Shown here piece after piece: positions 1 to 6,517 of a stretch of 8,750 bases of DNA. The number at the start of each line of letters is the position of its first letter. The stretch's first letter is position 1. The translations under genes were made by a program, and so were the position numbers. The notes beneath the pieces were generated by a model. It did not search any database. It had not been told where the DNA came from and saw only the letters and a program-made list of their open reading frames with translations. Where the stretch lies: NCBI GenBank assembly GCA_003131945.1, contig PKWD01000225.1, forward strand, positions 1 through 8,750, written 5' to 3'. The stretch is from Acidimicrobiaceae bacterium (lineage in GTDB: Bacteria; Actinomycetota; Acidimicrobiia; Acidimicrobiales; UBA8190).

Positions 1-576
1 GTGCACGACTTCGCCTACGCCGACCTCGGCTTCGATGGTTACGAACCACCGTCGATTCTGCAGGTGCCCGGGGCCAAGGACGTCGCCGTCGAGCTCTACA
101 CCATGACCAAGTCGTTCTCCATGGCCGGCTGGCGTGTCGGATTCGTGGTGGGCAATCGAGAGATCGTCCAGGCCCTGACCAAGTTGAAGACCTACCTGGA
201 CTACGGCACCTTCCAGCCCATCCAGATCGCCGCCATCGTGGCCATGAACGAGGCCCCCGAGTATCCGAAGTGGGTCAACGAGACATACCAGGCCCGACGC
301 GACGCCTTGTGCGACGGGCTGAACCGCATCGGATGGCAACTCACCGCGCCCAAGGGGACCATGTTCGTCTGGGCCCCGATTCCCGAGCCCTACCGCGAGA
401 TGGGATCGCTCGAGTTCTCCTCCTTCCTGGTGTCGGAGGCCGAAGTGGCCACGTCGCCCGGTGTCGGCTTCGGCCCCGGTGGTGACGGCCATGTCCGCTT
501 CGCCCTCATCGAGAACGAGCAGCGGGTGGGCCAGGCCGTACGGAACCTCCGCCGCACCCTGACCAAGCTCCAGTAG
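1..576 (+). CDS. alaC: AlaC-like PLP-dependent aminotransferase, C-terminal part (5' truncated by window edge)
   Basis: This is a fold-type I, class I/II aminotransferase, most like AlaC, which interconverts pyruvate and alanine using glutamate in the cytoplasm. The visible 191 residues lack the N-terminal substrate- and cofactor-binding part. The first visible codon, GTG, is almost certainly an internal valine. Landmarks are the D-x-A-Y motif at residues 3-6 (Asp to the PLP ring nitrogen, Tyr to PLP), the Schiff-base lysine K37 in [14 protein letters not shown], an AlaC-like [11 protein letters not shown] segment (86-96), [13 protein letters not shown] (127-139), and the carboxylate-binding arginine R166 in HVRFALIEN. 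The stop is TAG at 574-576. It converges on the next gene with a 21-base gap. The family call is firm. The substrate assignment to alanine is inferred from resemblance to AlaC, and a related aminotransferase of another amino-acid pathway is possible. Confidence 0.9.
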   Translation: MHDFAYADLGFDGYEPPSILQVPGAKDVAVELYTMTKSFSMAGWRVGFVVGNREIVQALTKLKTYLDYGTFQPIQIAAIVAMNEAPEYPKWVNETYQARRDALCDGLNRIGWQLTAPKGTMFVWAPIPEPYREMGSLEFSSFLVSEAEVATSPGVGFGPGGDGHVRFALIENEQRVGQAVRNLRRTLTKLQ

Positions 577-597
577 GGAGGGCTCGGTCAGCAGGGC

Positions 598-978
598 TCA
601 GCGCTCTAGCGCGGCCAGGAATGCGTCGGGGTCTTCGATGCTGAGAGCCAGGTAGTGCAGGTGCACCGGGATCCCCGTGGCGATGGCCCGCACCGCCGGG
701 TCGATGTCGATGCCCACGATGTGTTCCATGGATCCGTTCACGAGCCATCGGCCACGCCAGCCGTGGACGCCGACGCCGCCGACCCGGCCCGACACGGCGC
801 GGGCGCCGGTGATGGACGCCCGCGGCACCCGGGCCCGGAAGGCCCAGCCCATGCGGACATGCATGTCCTCGCCGTCGAGCTCAACCCCTGACAACCCCGG
901 GCCCATCCCGAGCAGGACGAGCAGGGGACGCCACTTGCCGTAGAGCATGGGGAAGGTCTGGGTCTCGGTATCGCTCAC
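598..978 (-). CDS. Small beta-rich protein of unknown function (possible PH-like fold)
   Basis: I do not recognise a named family with certainty. The 126-residue product has no signal peptide or clear membrane segment. It alternates short hydrophobic strands with Gly-rich turns (LSGVELDGEDMHVRMGW, GVGVHGWRGRWLVNGS) and ends in a probable helix, DPDAFLAALER. That pattern, with paired tryptophans and a final helix, recalls the short PH-like proteins common in actinobacteria; this is inference. The start is GTG at 976-978, and an internal ATG at 946-948 is the alternative. There is no Shine-Dalgarno. CACACT lies 7 bases before the GTG, a weak -10-like element. It sits 51 bases downstream of the TetR-family gene on the same strand and in the same frame, so the two may be cotranscribed. 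It is oriented tail to tail with the aminotransferase. Confidence 0.72.
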   Translation of the reverse strand: MSDTETQTFPMLYGKWRPLLVLLGMGPGLSGVELDGEDMHVRMGWAFRARVPRASITGARAVSGRVGGVGVHGWRGRWLVNGSMEHIVGIDIDPAVRAIATGIPVHLHYLALSIEDPDAFLAALER

Positions 979-1029
979 GTGGTGCAGTGTGGCACCGCCG
1001 GCCAGCGGGCCGGGGTCAACCGACTGCGG

Positions 1030-1653
1030 TCAGCCGACGGCCCGCCCCATCCGGCGTCGGGCGGCGACGGGGGAGAGGATGCCCTCGAGGCAGAACGACG
1101 CGGCCGACCCGGCCGCCTCGGCGGCCGACCGGCCCTGCTCCAAGACGAGCACACGGGCCAGGTAGGTCGTCACCCCCAGGATGGCGTGGGTGAGGACGAG
1201 CGGATCGTCGCGGCGGATCATCCCCGCGGCGATGCCGGCCTTCACGTGAGGCAGGGCGTCGGCCACAGCCTGTTCCTCGCCCTGGCGGATGAGTGGCGCG
1301 AACCGCTCCTCGGTCCGGGCGAATTCGAGAAGGACGAAGAGATGTCGGTTGTCGTCGAGCCAGGCGACCGACGCACCGATGCCTGCCTCGATCCGCCGGA
1401 CCGGGTCGGGCTCATCGGCCACGGCCTGTCGTTGGGCGCGTCGCAGATCGCGCTGGGCGTCGGTCAGGATCTGGCGGAACAACTCCTCCTTGGAGGAGAA
1501 GTACCAGTAGAAGACGCCCTTGCCCACCCCGAGGCCGTCGACGATGTCGGTCACCGACGTCGGGTGGTAGCCCTCGTGGGCGAACTGGTGGGCGGCGAAG
1601 TCGGTCAACTGCTCTCGACGCCTCTCCCCCCGAGCGGTCAACCGGCGCGCCAT
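1030..1653 (-). CDS. TetR/AcrR-family transcriptional regulator
   Basis: This 207-residue protein has normal TetR-family length. The N-terminal DNA-binding domain spans about residues 10-60, with the helix-turn-helix at about 32-51 (TSVTDIVDGLGVGKGVFYWY), followed by the typical FSSKEELF start of helix 4. Residues 65-195 form the helical ligand-binding and dimerisation domain, which has no recognisable ligand signature. The start is ATG at 1651-1653. It has no Shine-Dalgarno but a well-placed promoter (TTGACC, 18 bases, TAGCGT, 6 bases, ATG), which supports this start and a leaderless mRNA. It is divergent from the acyltransferase gene (98 bases between starts) and is followed by a small unknown gene. 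Local regulators of this family commonly repress themselves and the divergent gene, so the acyltransferase is a plausible target. The effector could be an acyl compound, but nothing in the sequence shows it. Confidence 0.92.
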   Translation of the reverse strand: MARRLTARGERRREQLTDFAAHQFAHEGYHPTSVTDIVDGLGVGKGVFYWYFSSKEELFRQILTDAQRDLRRAQRQAVADEPDPVRRIEAGIGASVAWLDDNRHLFVLLEFARTEERFAPLIRQGEEQAVADALPHVKAGIAAGMIRRDDPLVLTHAILGVTTYLARVLVLEQGRSAAEAAGSAASFCLEGILSPVAARRRMGRAVG

Positions 1654-1659
1654 TTCTCG

Positions 1660-1689
1660 ACGCTACGGGGGCCCTCGCGCGCCGGTCAA
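1660..1689 (-). promoter_or_regulatory. Promoter of the TetR-family gene, leaderless type
   Basis: On the minus strand, a -35 TTGACC (1689 to 1684) is followed by an 18-base spacer and a -10 TAGCGT (1665 to 1660), then 6 bases (CGAGAA) and the ATG at 1653. With a normal 6-7 base gap from -10 to transcript start, the mRNA would begin at or next to the A of the start codon. The -35 matches TTGACA at five of six positions. Confidence 0.6.
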
Positions 1690-1692
1690 TGA

Positions 1693-1716
1693 GGGGCCGC
1701 CGCGCTCGATGGCCCC
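1693..1716. repeat. Inverted repeat in the tetR/acyltransferase intergenic region (possible operator)
   Basis: GGGGCC at 1693-1698 is repeated in inverse as GGCCCC at 1711-1716 with 12 bases between. The repeat lies just upstream of the tetR -35 and 22 bases upstream of the acyltransferase -10. A TetR-family dimer could bind here, but such GC-only arms occur often by chance in this composition. Confidence 0.2.
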
Positions 1717-1738
1717 GCCACGCACGCGCCAGGCGCGC

Positions 1739-1744
1739 TACCGT
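1739..1744 (+). promoter_or_regulatory. Candidate -10 element for a leaderless acyltransferase transcript
   Basis: TACCGT lies 7 bases before the GTG at 1752, matching TANNNT at the spacing expected when transcription starts on the initiation codon. No -35-like hexamer is evident 17-18 bases upstream. No Shine-Dalgarno precedes the GTG, which fits a leaderless message. Confidence 0.45.
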
Positions 1745-1751
1745 TGGGCCC

Positions 1752-2510
1752 GTGGCCTACTGGGTGCTGAAATCCCTGCTCAGCCCCATCTTCCGGCTCT
1801 TGTGGCGGGTCGACGTGGAGGGTCGGGAACACATCCCCCGTACCGGTGCGGTGATCGTGGCGCCCAACCACGTGTCGTTCTGCGACTCGCTGTTCGTGCC
1901 GCTCGTCATCCGCCGCCGCGTCACCTTCGTGGCCAAGGCCGAGTACTTCGACTCGTGGAAGACGGTGTGGTTCTTCCGGGCCGCCGGCCAGATCCCCATG
2001 CGACGCGAGGGGGGCAGCGCCTCGGAGCGGGCCCTGGCTACGGCCCGCGAGGTCCTGTACGACGGAGGCATCCTCGGCATCTATCCCGAGGGCACGCGCT
2101 CACCCGACGGCCGTCTCTACCGCGGCCATACCGGTGTGGCCCGCCTGGCCCTCGGCTGCGGTGCCACCGTTGTCCCCGTCGGTCTCGTGGGGACCACCGA
2201 CGTCCAGCCGCGGGGATCGAACCTCATGCATCCGTTTCGGCGGGTGACGATCCGTTTCGGTCCTCCGCTCGACCTGTCCCGCTTCGACGGCGCCTCGGCC
2301 ACGGATCCGCTGACGCTGCGCACCCTGACCGATGAGCTCATGTTCGAGATCCGCCGGCTCTCGGGCCAGGTCTACGTCGACCGCTACGCCAAGCGTCACG
2401 GTGTGGTCGGCGGTAGCGAGATCGCCGAGGTCCACCCCACTCCGACCGCCGACGTCGGTCCCCTCCCGCCGTCGCCCACGCCGGTCGACTCCTCCGAATC
2501 GGCCGCATGA
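1752..2510 (+). CDS. 1-acyl-sn-glycerol-3-phosphate acyltransferase family protein (PlsC-like)
   Basis: This is a lysophospholipid acyltransferase of the PlsC/LPLAT superfamily, which transfers an acyl chain to a lysophosphatidate-like acceptor at the inner membrane face during glycerophospholipid synthesis. With the GTG start the product is 252 residues, typical for the family. Visible motifs are the catalytic HX4D as NHVSFCD (H40, D45), motif II around GQIPMRREGG (79-88), motif III YPEGTRSPDG (111-120), and motif IV VVPVGLVG (140-147). A hydrophobic stretch at about 2-19 could anchor it to the membrane. The C-terminal 30 residues are Pro/Thr/Ser-rich and look disordered. The open frame extends upstream past 1293, but that part is Arg-rich antisense of the TetR gene without family similarity, so I start at GTG 1752 (MAYWVLKSLL). 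Exact acceptor specificity is not visible, as actinobacteria carry several paralogues. Confidence 0.9.
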   Translation: MAYWVLKSLLSPIFRLLWRVDVEGREHIPRTGAVIVAPNHVSFCDSLFVPLVIRRRVTFVAKAEYFDSWKTVWFFRAAGQIPMRREGGSASERALATAREVLYDGGILGIYPEGTRSPDGRLYRGHTGVARLALGCGATVVPVGLVGTTDVQPRGSNLMHPFRRVTIRFGPPLDLSRFDGASATDPLTLRTLTDELMFEIRRLSGQVYVDRYAKRHGVVGGSEIAEVHPTPTADVGPLPPSPTPVDSSESAA

Positions 2511-2525
2511 TGCGCCAGGATGCGA

Positions 2526-4319
2526 CTATCCGAAGGTGAAGTCGTAGGCCTGGACTCCCGGTGTCGCCGTGACGGTGAGCGTGGATGTCTGATAGCCCCC
2601 GTGGACGAGCGTGTACAGACGAGGGGTGCCCGACACCGTGATGGTCCGGGTGTGCGTGCCGTTCACCGACACGTGGAGGGTGCCCGAGCCCCCGAGCACC
2701 AGATAGACGTCGTCGGCCTGGAACGACAGTTCGATCTGGGCTGCCTTCCCGGCCACCAAGTCTTCGGAATCCGAGGTCCACGTTCCGGCCAGCGCCAAGA
2801 AGTCTTCGGGGAGGGTGGCCGGGAACTGATAGGAGGCCGGGCTGTTCGGGAGGTACGAGCTGTTGGCCAGGTTCTGGAACTCGTAGTAGTAGCCGAGGTA
2901 CGACTCCGGTGTCAGCGGATTGACCGGCGTCTTGTCGGGTACGCCGGTCGGCGGCGGGAGATGCACCTTGGGGTTGGCGGCCACGAGCAACTGGCGGATG
3001 TCCGATTCGGTGGCGCCGTAGTTGCCTTCACCGTCCTCGATGTTCCGTACTTGTCCGGTGGCATCGATGAGGTAGTCGGCCGGCCAGGAGTTGTTCTTGT
3101 AGGCGTTGAAGGTGGCGTGGTTGTTGTCGACGGCGATCGGGTAATGCACCCCCAGTTGGTGAGAGGCAGAGATGATGTTCGACACCACGTGCTCGAAGGC
3201 GAACTCCGGTGAGTGCACGCCGATCACTTCGAGCCCGTCGACGTGATAGCGGCTGTACCAGGCTTCGACGTGGGGGAGCGATCGCTGGCAGTTGATGCAC
3301 GAGTAGGTCCAGAAGTCGACGAGCACGACCTTGCCGCGTAGCGACGCCAACGTGATGGGCTTGCCCCCCGGAGTGTTGAGCCACGTGGTGATGCCCACGA
3401 AAGCAGGAGCCTGCCCGCAGCGCACCAGGGCCGTCCCCGGTGTGCAATTGGCCAGTTTCCCCGCCGACGAGGTGCCCTTCAGCGTGTCGAGTTGCTTCTT
3501 GGCGTAGGAACCGCCTTCGATGGTGCGCTGCAGGGCGCTCGTATAGCCGGGGACGACCCTCTGCAGTCCGTCGGCCCAATTGAAGGTCAGAACGAAGGTC
3601 ATGACAGCCAGAATGACACCGCCGATCTGACGGGCCAGCTTGGCGTGGGTGCGAAAGGCGGCCACCCGTTCGGCCACCCTCTGGCCGGCCAGGGCGAAAG
3701 CCAGCAGGGGGACGGCGGCGCCACAGGCGAAGACCACCGTGAGGACGACGATCGGAAATCCGACCCGGCTGGTAGAGCCGATGGTGGTGATCGCAGTCAG
3801 GATCGGTCCGGCACACGGGGTGAAAAGCACCCCGAGTCCGAGGCCGAGGACGAAGGCATTGGATGTCCCCGTCGGTTGCCGCCGGCCGAAACGGGCGAAG
3901 GGGCGCTCGATGAACTCACCCAGGGGGGTGATGATCAGTCCCAGCGCCACCAGGCCGAGGACCACGAGGCCGGCATCGCGCAGGAAGTCCTGGGGCAGGC
4001 CGACGGCTTTCAGCAGGGCTGAGCCGGCCAGCGTGATGATGCTGAAGCTCACGATCAGGCCACTGATGACGGCGTAGGCGCGGTAGCTCGTGGGCGTCGT
4101 TTCCGTCGCTACCGCCACGGCCGTCGCTGTGGTCGTGCCCCCGGCCGCTGTCGAGATGGGCGCCGACGTGGACGACGACGTGGCGCCGGAGCTGGCGCCC
4201 GTTTTCTTGACCGGCGCCGCCACGCCGGCCACGAGGACGATGGGGAGCACCGGCAAGATGCACGGCGAGATCCCCGCCACGATCCCGGCCACGAAGCCGA
4301 TGAGGTACAGCAGGATCAA
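2526..4319 (-). CDS. dipZ: DipZ-like thiol-disulfide protein: CcdA membrane domain, thioredoxin domain and C-terminal beta domain
   Basis: The 597-residue protein has three parts. Residues 1-250 form a CcdA/DsbD-type transmembrane domain with the two redox cysteines C20 (GISPCILPVLP) and C169 (LFTPCAGP). It carries reducing equivalents from cytoplasmic thioredoxin across the membrane. Residues 303-450 form an extracytoplasmic TlpA-like thioredoxin domain with the C341-I-N-C344 active site in FWTYSCINCQRSLPH. Residues 465-597 form a beta-rich C-terminal domain like that of mycobacterial DipZ. The role is reduction of exported disulfides, possibly cytochrome c cysteines. Oddities are a Ser/Thr/Ala-rich insertion at about 37-76 after the first membrane segment and an extra cysteine pair, C292 and C301, before the thioredoxin domain. 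The start is TTG at 4317-4319. It is chosen because an in-frame stop lies shortly upstream with no ATG or GTG between, a GGAAGG site precedes it, and it keeps the first membrane helix whole. No cytochrome biogenesis partners are adjacent. Confidence 0.92.
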   Translation of the reverse strand: MILLYLIGFVAGIVAGISPCILPVLPIVLVAGVAAPVKKTGASSGATSSSTSAPISTAAGGTTTATAVAVATETTPTSYRAYAVISGLIVSFSIITLAGSALLKAVGLPQDFLRDAGLVVLGLVALGLIITPLGEFIERPFARFGRRQPTGTSNAFVLGLGLGVLFTPCAGPILTAITTIGSTSRVGFPIVVLTVVFACGAAVPLLAFALAGQRVAERVAAFRTHAKLARQIGGVILAVMTFVLTFNWADGLQRVVPGYTSALQRTIEGGSYAKKQLDTLKGTSSAGKLANCTPGTALVRCGQAPAFVGITTWLNTPGGKPITLASLRGKVVLVDFWTYSCINCQRSLPHVEAWYSRYHVDGLEVIGVHSPEFAFEHVVSNIISASHQLGVHYPIAVDNNHATFNAYKNNSWPADYLIDATGQVRNIEDGEGNYGATESDIRQLLVAANPKVHLPPPTGVPDKTPVNPLTPESYLGYYYEFQNLANSSYLPNSPASYQFPATLPEDFLALAGTWTSDSEDLVAGKAAQIELSFQADDVYLVLGGSGTLHVSVNGTHTRTITVSGTPRLYTLVHGGYQTSTLTVTATPGVQAYDFTFG

Positions 4320-4329
4320 GGGGGGATCG

Positions 4330-4336
4330 TCCTTCC
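4330..4336 (-). promoter_or_regulatory. Ribosome binding site deciding the dipZ TTG start
   Basis: On the minus strand GGAAGGA ends 10 bases before the TTG at 4319, with CGATCCCCCC between. It is the only Shine-Dalgarno-like sequence in the short open stretch between the upstream in-frame stop (4350-4352) and the conserved CcdA core, so it supports TTG initiation. Confidence 0.6.
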
Positions 4337-4351
4337 GTGGCGGGCCCCGTC

Positions 4352-4357
4352 ATCGTA
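4352..4357 (-). promoter_or_regulatory. Candidate -10 element for dipZ
   Basis: TACGAT on the minus strand (4357 to 4352) fits TANNNT. A transcript start about 7 bases on, near 4345, would give a 5' leader of about 26 bases containing the GGAAGGA site. No good -35 is visible. Confidence 0.35.
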
Positions 4358-4411
4358 GGAAGAACGACACGAAAAGGGGCATCGGGTCAGAACTCCGGGA
4401 AGTGGCACCGG

Positions 4412-4417
4412 TAGTGT
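4412..4417 (+). promoter_or_regulatory. Candidate -10 element for a leaderless transporter transcript
   Basis: TAGTGT lies 6 bases (GCCCCC) before the ATG at 4424, the same arrangement as at the TetR and glpK genes. There is no Shine-Dalgarno within the usual range; the nearest purine run, GGGAAG, is over 15 bases away. No -35 match is evident. Confidence 0.45.
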
Positions 4418-4423
4418 GCCCCC

Positions 4424-6493
4424 ATGTCGGTGAATGCAGCCGAGGCCGGGGCCCGTCAGGCGGGCACTCCACCACAGCTGTCGAAGGCTCAGATCCGCCT
4501 TGTCATGGTGGGCCTGCTCCTCGGCATGCTCCTTGCCTCTCTCGACCAGACGATCGTGGCCACGGCCCTTCCCACCATCGCCGGTGATCTCCACGGACTG
4601 TCCCACCTGACGTGGGTGGTCACCGCCTACCTTCTGGCCTCGACGGCGTCGACGCCTCTGTGGGGGAAGCTCGGCGACCAGTACGGCCGGAAGTTCTTCT
4701 TCCAGGCCGCCATCGGCATCTTCCTCGTCGGTTCGGTTCTGTCCGGGCTCAGCCGGGACATGCTCGAGCTCATCCTCTTTCGCGCCGTGCAGGGCCTCGG
4801 GGCCGGTGGGCTCATCGTGGGCGCCATGGCATCGGTCGGTGACGTCGTCTCACCGCGCGAGCGCGGAAGGTATCAAGGTGTCTTCGGTTCGGTGTTCGCC
4901 GTTTCGAGCGTCCTCGGGCCGCTCATCGGTGGCTTCTTCGTCGACAAGCTGTCATGGCACTGGATCTTCTACGTCAACGTCCCCATCGGCATCATCGCCT
5001 TGGTGGTGACGTCGGCCGTACTGCCGGCGTCGGCGGTCCGTGTCCACCATGTCATCGACTACCTCGGCACCGTCCTGCTGGCGGCGGCAGCCACGGCCAT
5101 GATCCTGCTCACGAGTCTCGGTGGGAACACCTACCCCTGGCTCTCGGCGCCGATCATCCTCATGGGGGTGGCCTCGGTCGTCCTCGTCGTGGCCTTCCTC
5201 CAAGTGGAGCGACGGGCCGCTGAACCGATCATCCCCCTGCCGTTGCTGCACAACCGGACATTCAGCTCCACCTCGGCCATCGGCTTCGTCGTGGGCTTCG
5301 CCATGTTCGGCGCCATCACCTTCCTGCCTCTGTACATGCAGGTGGTCAAAGGCCTGAGCCCCACCATCTCCGGGTTGCGGCTGGCACCGCTCATGGCCGG
5401 TCTGCTCGTCACATCCGTCGGCTCCGGACAGATCATCAGCCGCTGGGGCCGCTACAAGGTGTTTCCGGTCGTCGGTTCGGCCGTCATGACGGTGGGCCTC
5501 TTCCTCCTGTCGCGCATCAGCCCCACCACCGGATCCGTCTACCTGTCCGTCGCCATGGTGGTGCTCGGGCTCGGTATCGGGATGGTCCTCCCCGTGCTCG
5601 TCATCGCCGTCCAGAACGCCGTGGACTACAAGGACCTCGGGGTGGCCACTTCGGGAACGACTTTCTTCCGCTCCATCGGCGCCTCCTTCGGAGTGGCCAT
5701 CTTCGGGGCCATCTTCTCCAACACCCTCGTCGGCGATATTCGCAATGCGCTCGGTCATGTCCAGATCCCGGCCGGGCTGTCGTTGACCGGCGGTGTCAGT
5801 CCGGCGCAGCTGAAGGCCCTCCCGGCTCCGCTGCGCGAAGTCCTGGTGACCGGCTACGCCCACTCCCTGAGGACGGTCTTTTTCTTCGCCGTGCCCGTGG
5901 CCGTTCTCGCCTTCGTCCTCACCTGGATCCTGCCCGAGGTACCACTGCGCCGCACCACGGCGGTGACTGATCCGGCTGACACGTTGGCACCGACGGCCAT
6001 CCCCAGCACGAGCAGTTCGCGCGACGAGATCGCCCGCGCCCTCTCCGTCCTGGCCCGGCGCGAGAACCGGGCCGAGATCTACCGCTGGCTGGCCAACGAG
6101 GCCGCCCTCGAGGTGTCCCCTGCCGGCTGCTGGTTGCTGCTGCGCATCGACGGTCATGAGGACCAGACGGCCGCTCAGTTGGCCGAGCATCTCCATGTCC
6201 CGGAGCCGGCGGTCACCCGGCTGGGCGAGGAGCTGGCCCGGATCGGTCTGCTCGAGCTGCGTCGTCCCGGGGCCGATGCCGACCCACCGTGTTTCTTCGT
6301 GACCGTGACGGGCCGGGCCGCGCTCGACCGTCTCGCCGCGGCGCGCCGGCTGGGGCTCGAGGAGCTCCTCGGCGGCTGGTCGCCGGAGCAGCACGATGAG
6401 GTCGTTCAGATGGTGGCCCGCCTGGCCTCTGACCTGATGGCGAACGCCTTGGCCGACCCGGCCATGATGACCGTCCCGAGCGACAACGTCTGA
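4424..6493 (+). CDS. DHA2 (EmrB/QacA-type) MFS efflux transporter with C-terminal MarR-like winged-helix domain
   Basis: The 689-residue protein is well beyond the usual 470-550 of this family. Residues 24-505 hold about 14 membrane segments with DHA2 hallmarks: LDQTIVATALPTI in TM1 (40-52), motif A GKLGDQYGRK (81-90), motif B FRAVQGLGAGG (119-129), and motif C GPLIGGFF (165-172). It would expel hydrophobic drugs or metabolites by proton antiport. After TM14 and a Ser/Thr/Pro linker (508-532), residues 533-675 resemble MarR regulators: a WLLLRIDGHEDQTAAQLAEHLHV helix pair, recognition-like EPAVTRLGEELARIGLLEL, a wing ending in FFVTVTGRAAL, and a dimerisation-like helix LEELLGGWSPEQHDEV. The fusion is read in one uninterrupted frame. 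An even number of membrane segments places this domain in the cytoplasm. DNA binding is not shown; it could instead sense ligand or mediate dimerisation. The gene is divergent from dipZ and converges on glpK. The substrate is unknown. Confidence 0.92.
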   Translation: MSVNAAEAGARQAGTPPQLSKAQIRLVMVGLLLGMLLASLDQTIVATALPTIAGDLHGLSHLTWVVTAYLLASTASTPLWGKLGDQYGRKFFFQAAIGIFLVGSVLSGLSRDMLELILFRAVQGLGAGGLIVGAMASVGDVVSPRERGRYQGVFGSVFAVSSVLGPLIGGFFVDKLSWHWIFYVNVPIGIIALVVTSAVLPASAVRVHHVIDYLGTVLLAAAATAMILLTSLGGNTYPWLSAPIILMGVASVVLVVAFLQVERRAAEPIIPLPLLHNRTFSSTSAIGFVVGFAMFGAITFLPLYMQVVKGLSPTISGLRLAPLMAGLLVTSVGSGQIISRWGRYKVFPVVGSAVMTVGLFLLSRISPTTGSVYLSVAMVVLGLGIGMVLPVLVIAVQNAVDYKDLGVATSGTTFFRSIGASFGVAIFGAIFSNTLVGDIRNALGHVQIPAGLSLTGGVSPAQLKALPAPLREVLVTGYAHSLRTVFFFAVPVAVLAFVLTWILPEVPLRRTTAVTDPADTLAPTAIPSTSSSRDEIARALSVLARRENRAEIYRWLANEAALEVSPAGCWLLLRIDGHEDQTAAQLAEHLHVPEPAVTRLGEELARIGLLELRRPGADADPPCFFVTVTGRAALDRLAAARRLGLEELLGGWSPEQHDEVVQMVARLASDLMANALADPAMMTVPSDNV

Positions 6494-6517
6494 CGCCGAC
6501 AGGCACCGGGGCGGGAG

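Noticed and set aside
979..1692. 237-codon plus-strand open frame opposite the TetR gene
   Set aside because: It has shadow composition, no recognisable motif, and lies fully opposite a well-supported TetR-family gene.
1293..1751. Upstream extension of the acyltransferase reading frame
   Set aside because: The added 153 residues are Arg/Pro-rich antisense to the TetR gene and would overlap its promoter. Family similarity and a leaderless-type -10 point to GTG 1752.
2496..2530. Possible bidirectional terminator between the acyltransferase and dipZ
   Set aside because: Only a short CGCAT/ATGCG dyad with almost no loop is present, and there is no T-run, so termination here cannot be supported from sequence.
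4952..6394. 480-codon open frame on the minus strand opposite the transporter gene
   Set aside because: Its translation is rich in Gly, Asp, Glu, His and Arg with no domain or hydrophobic core. It is the antisense shadow expected opposite a GC-rich gene with clear family motifs.
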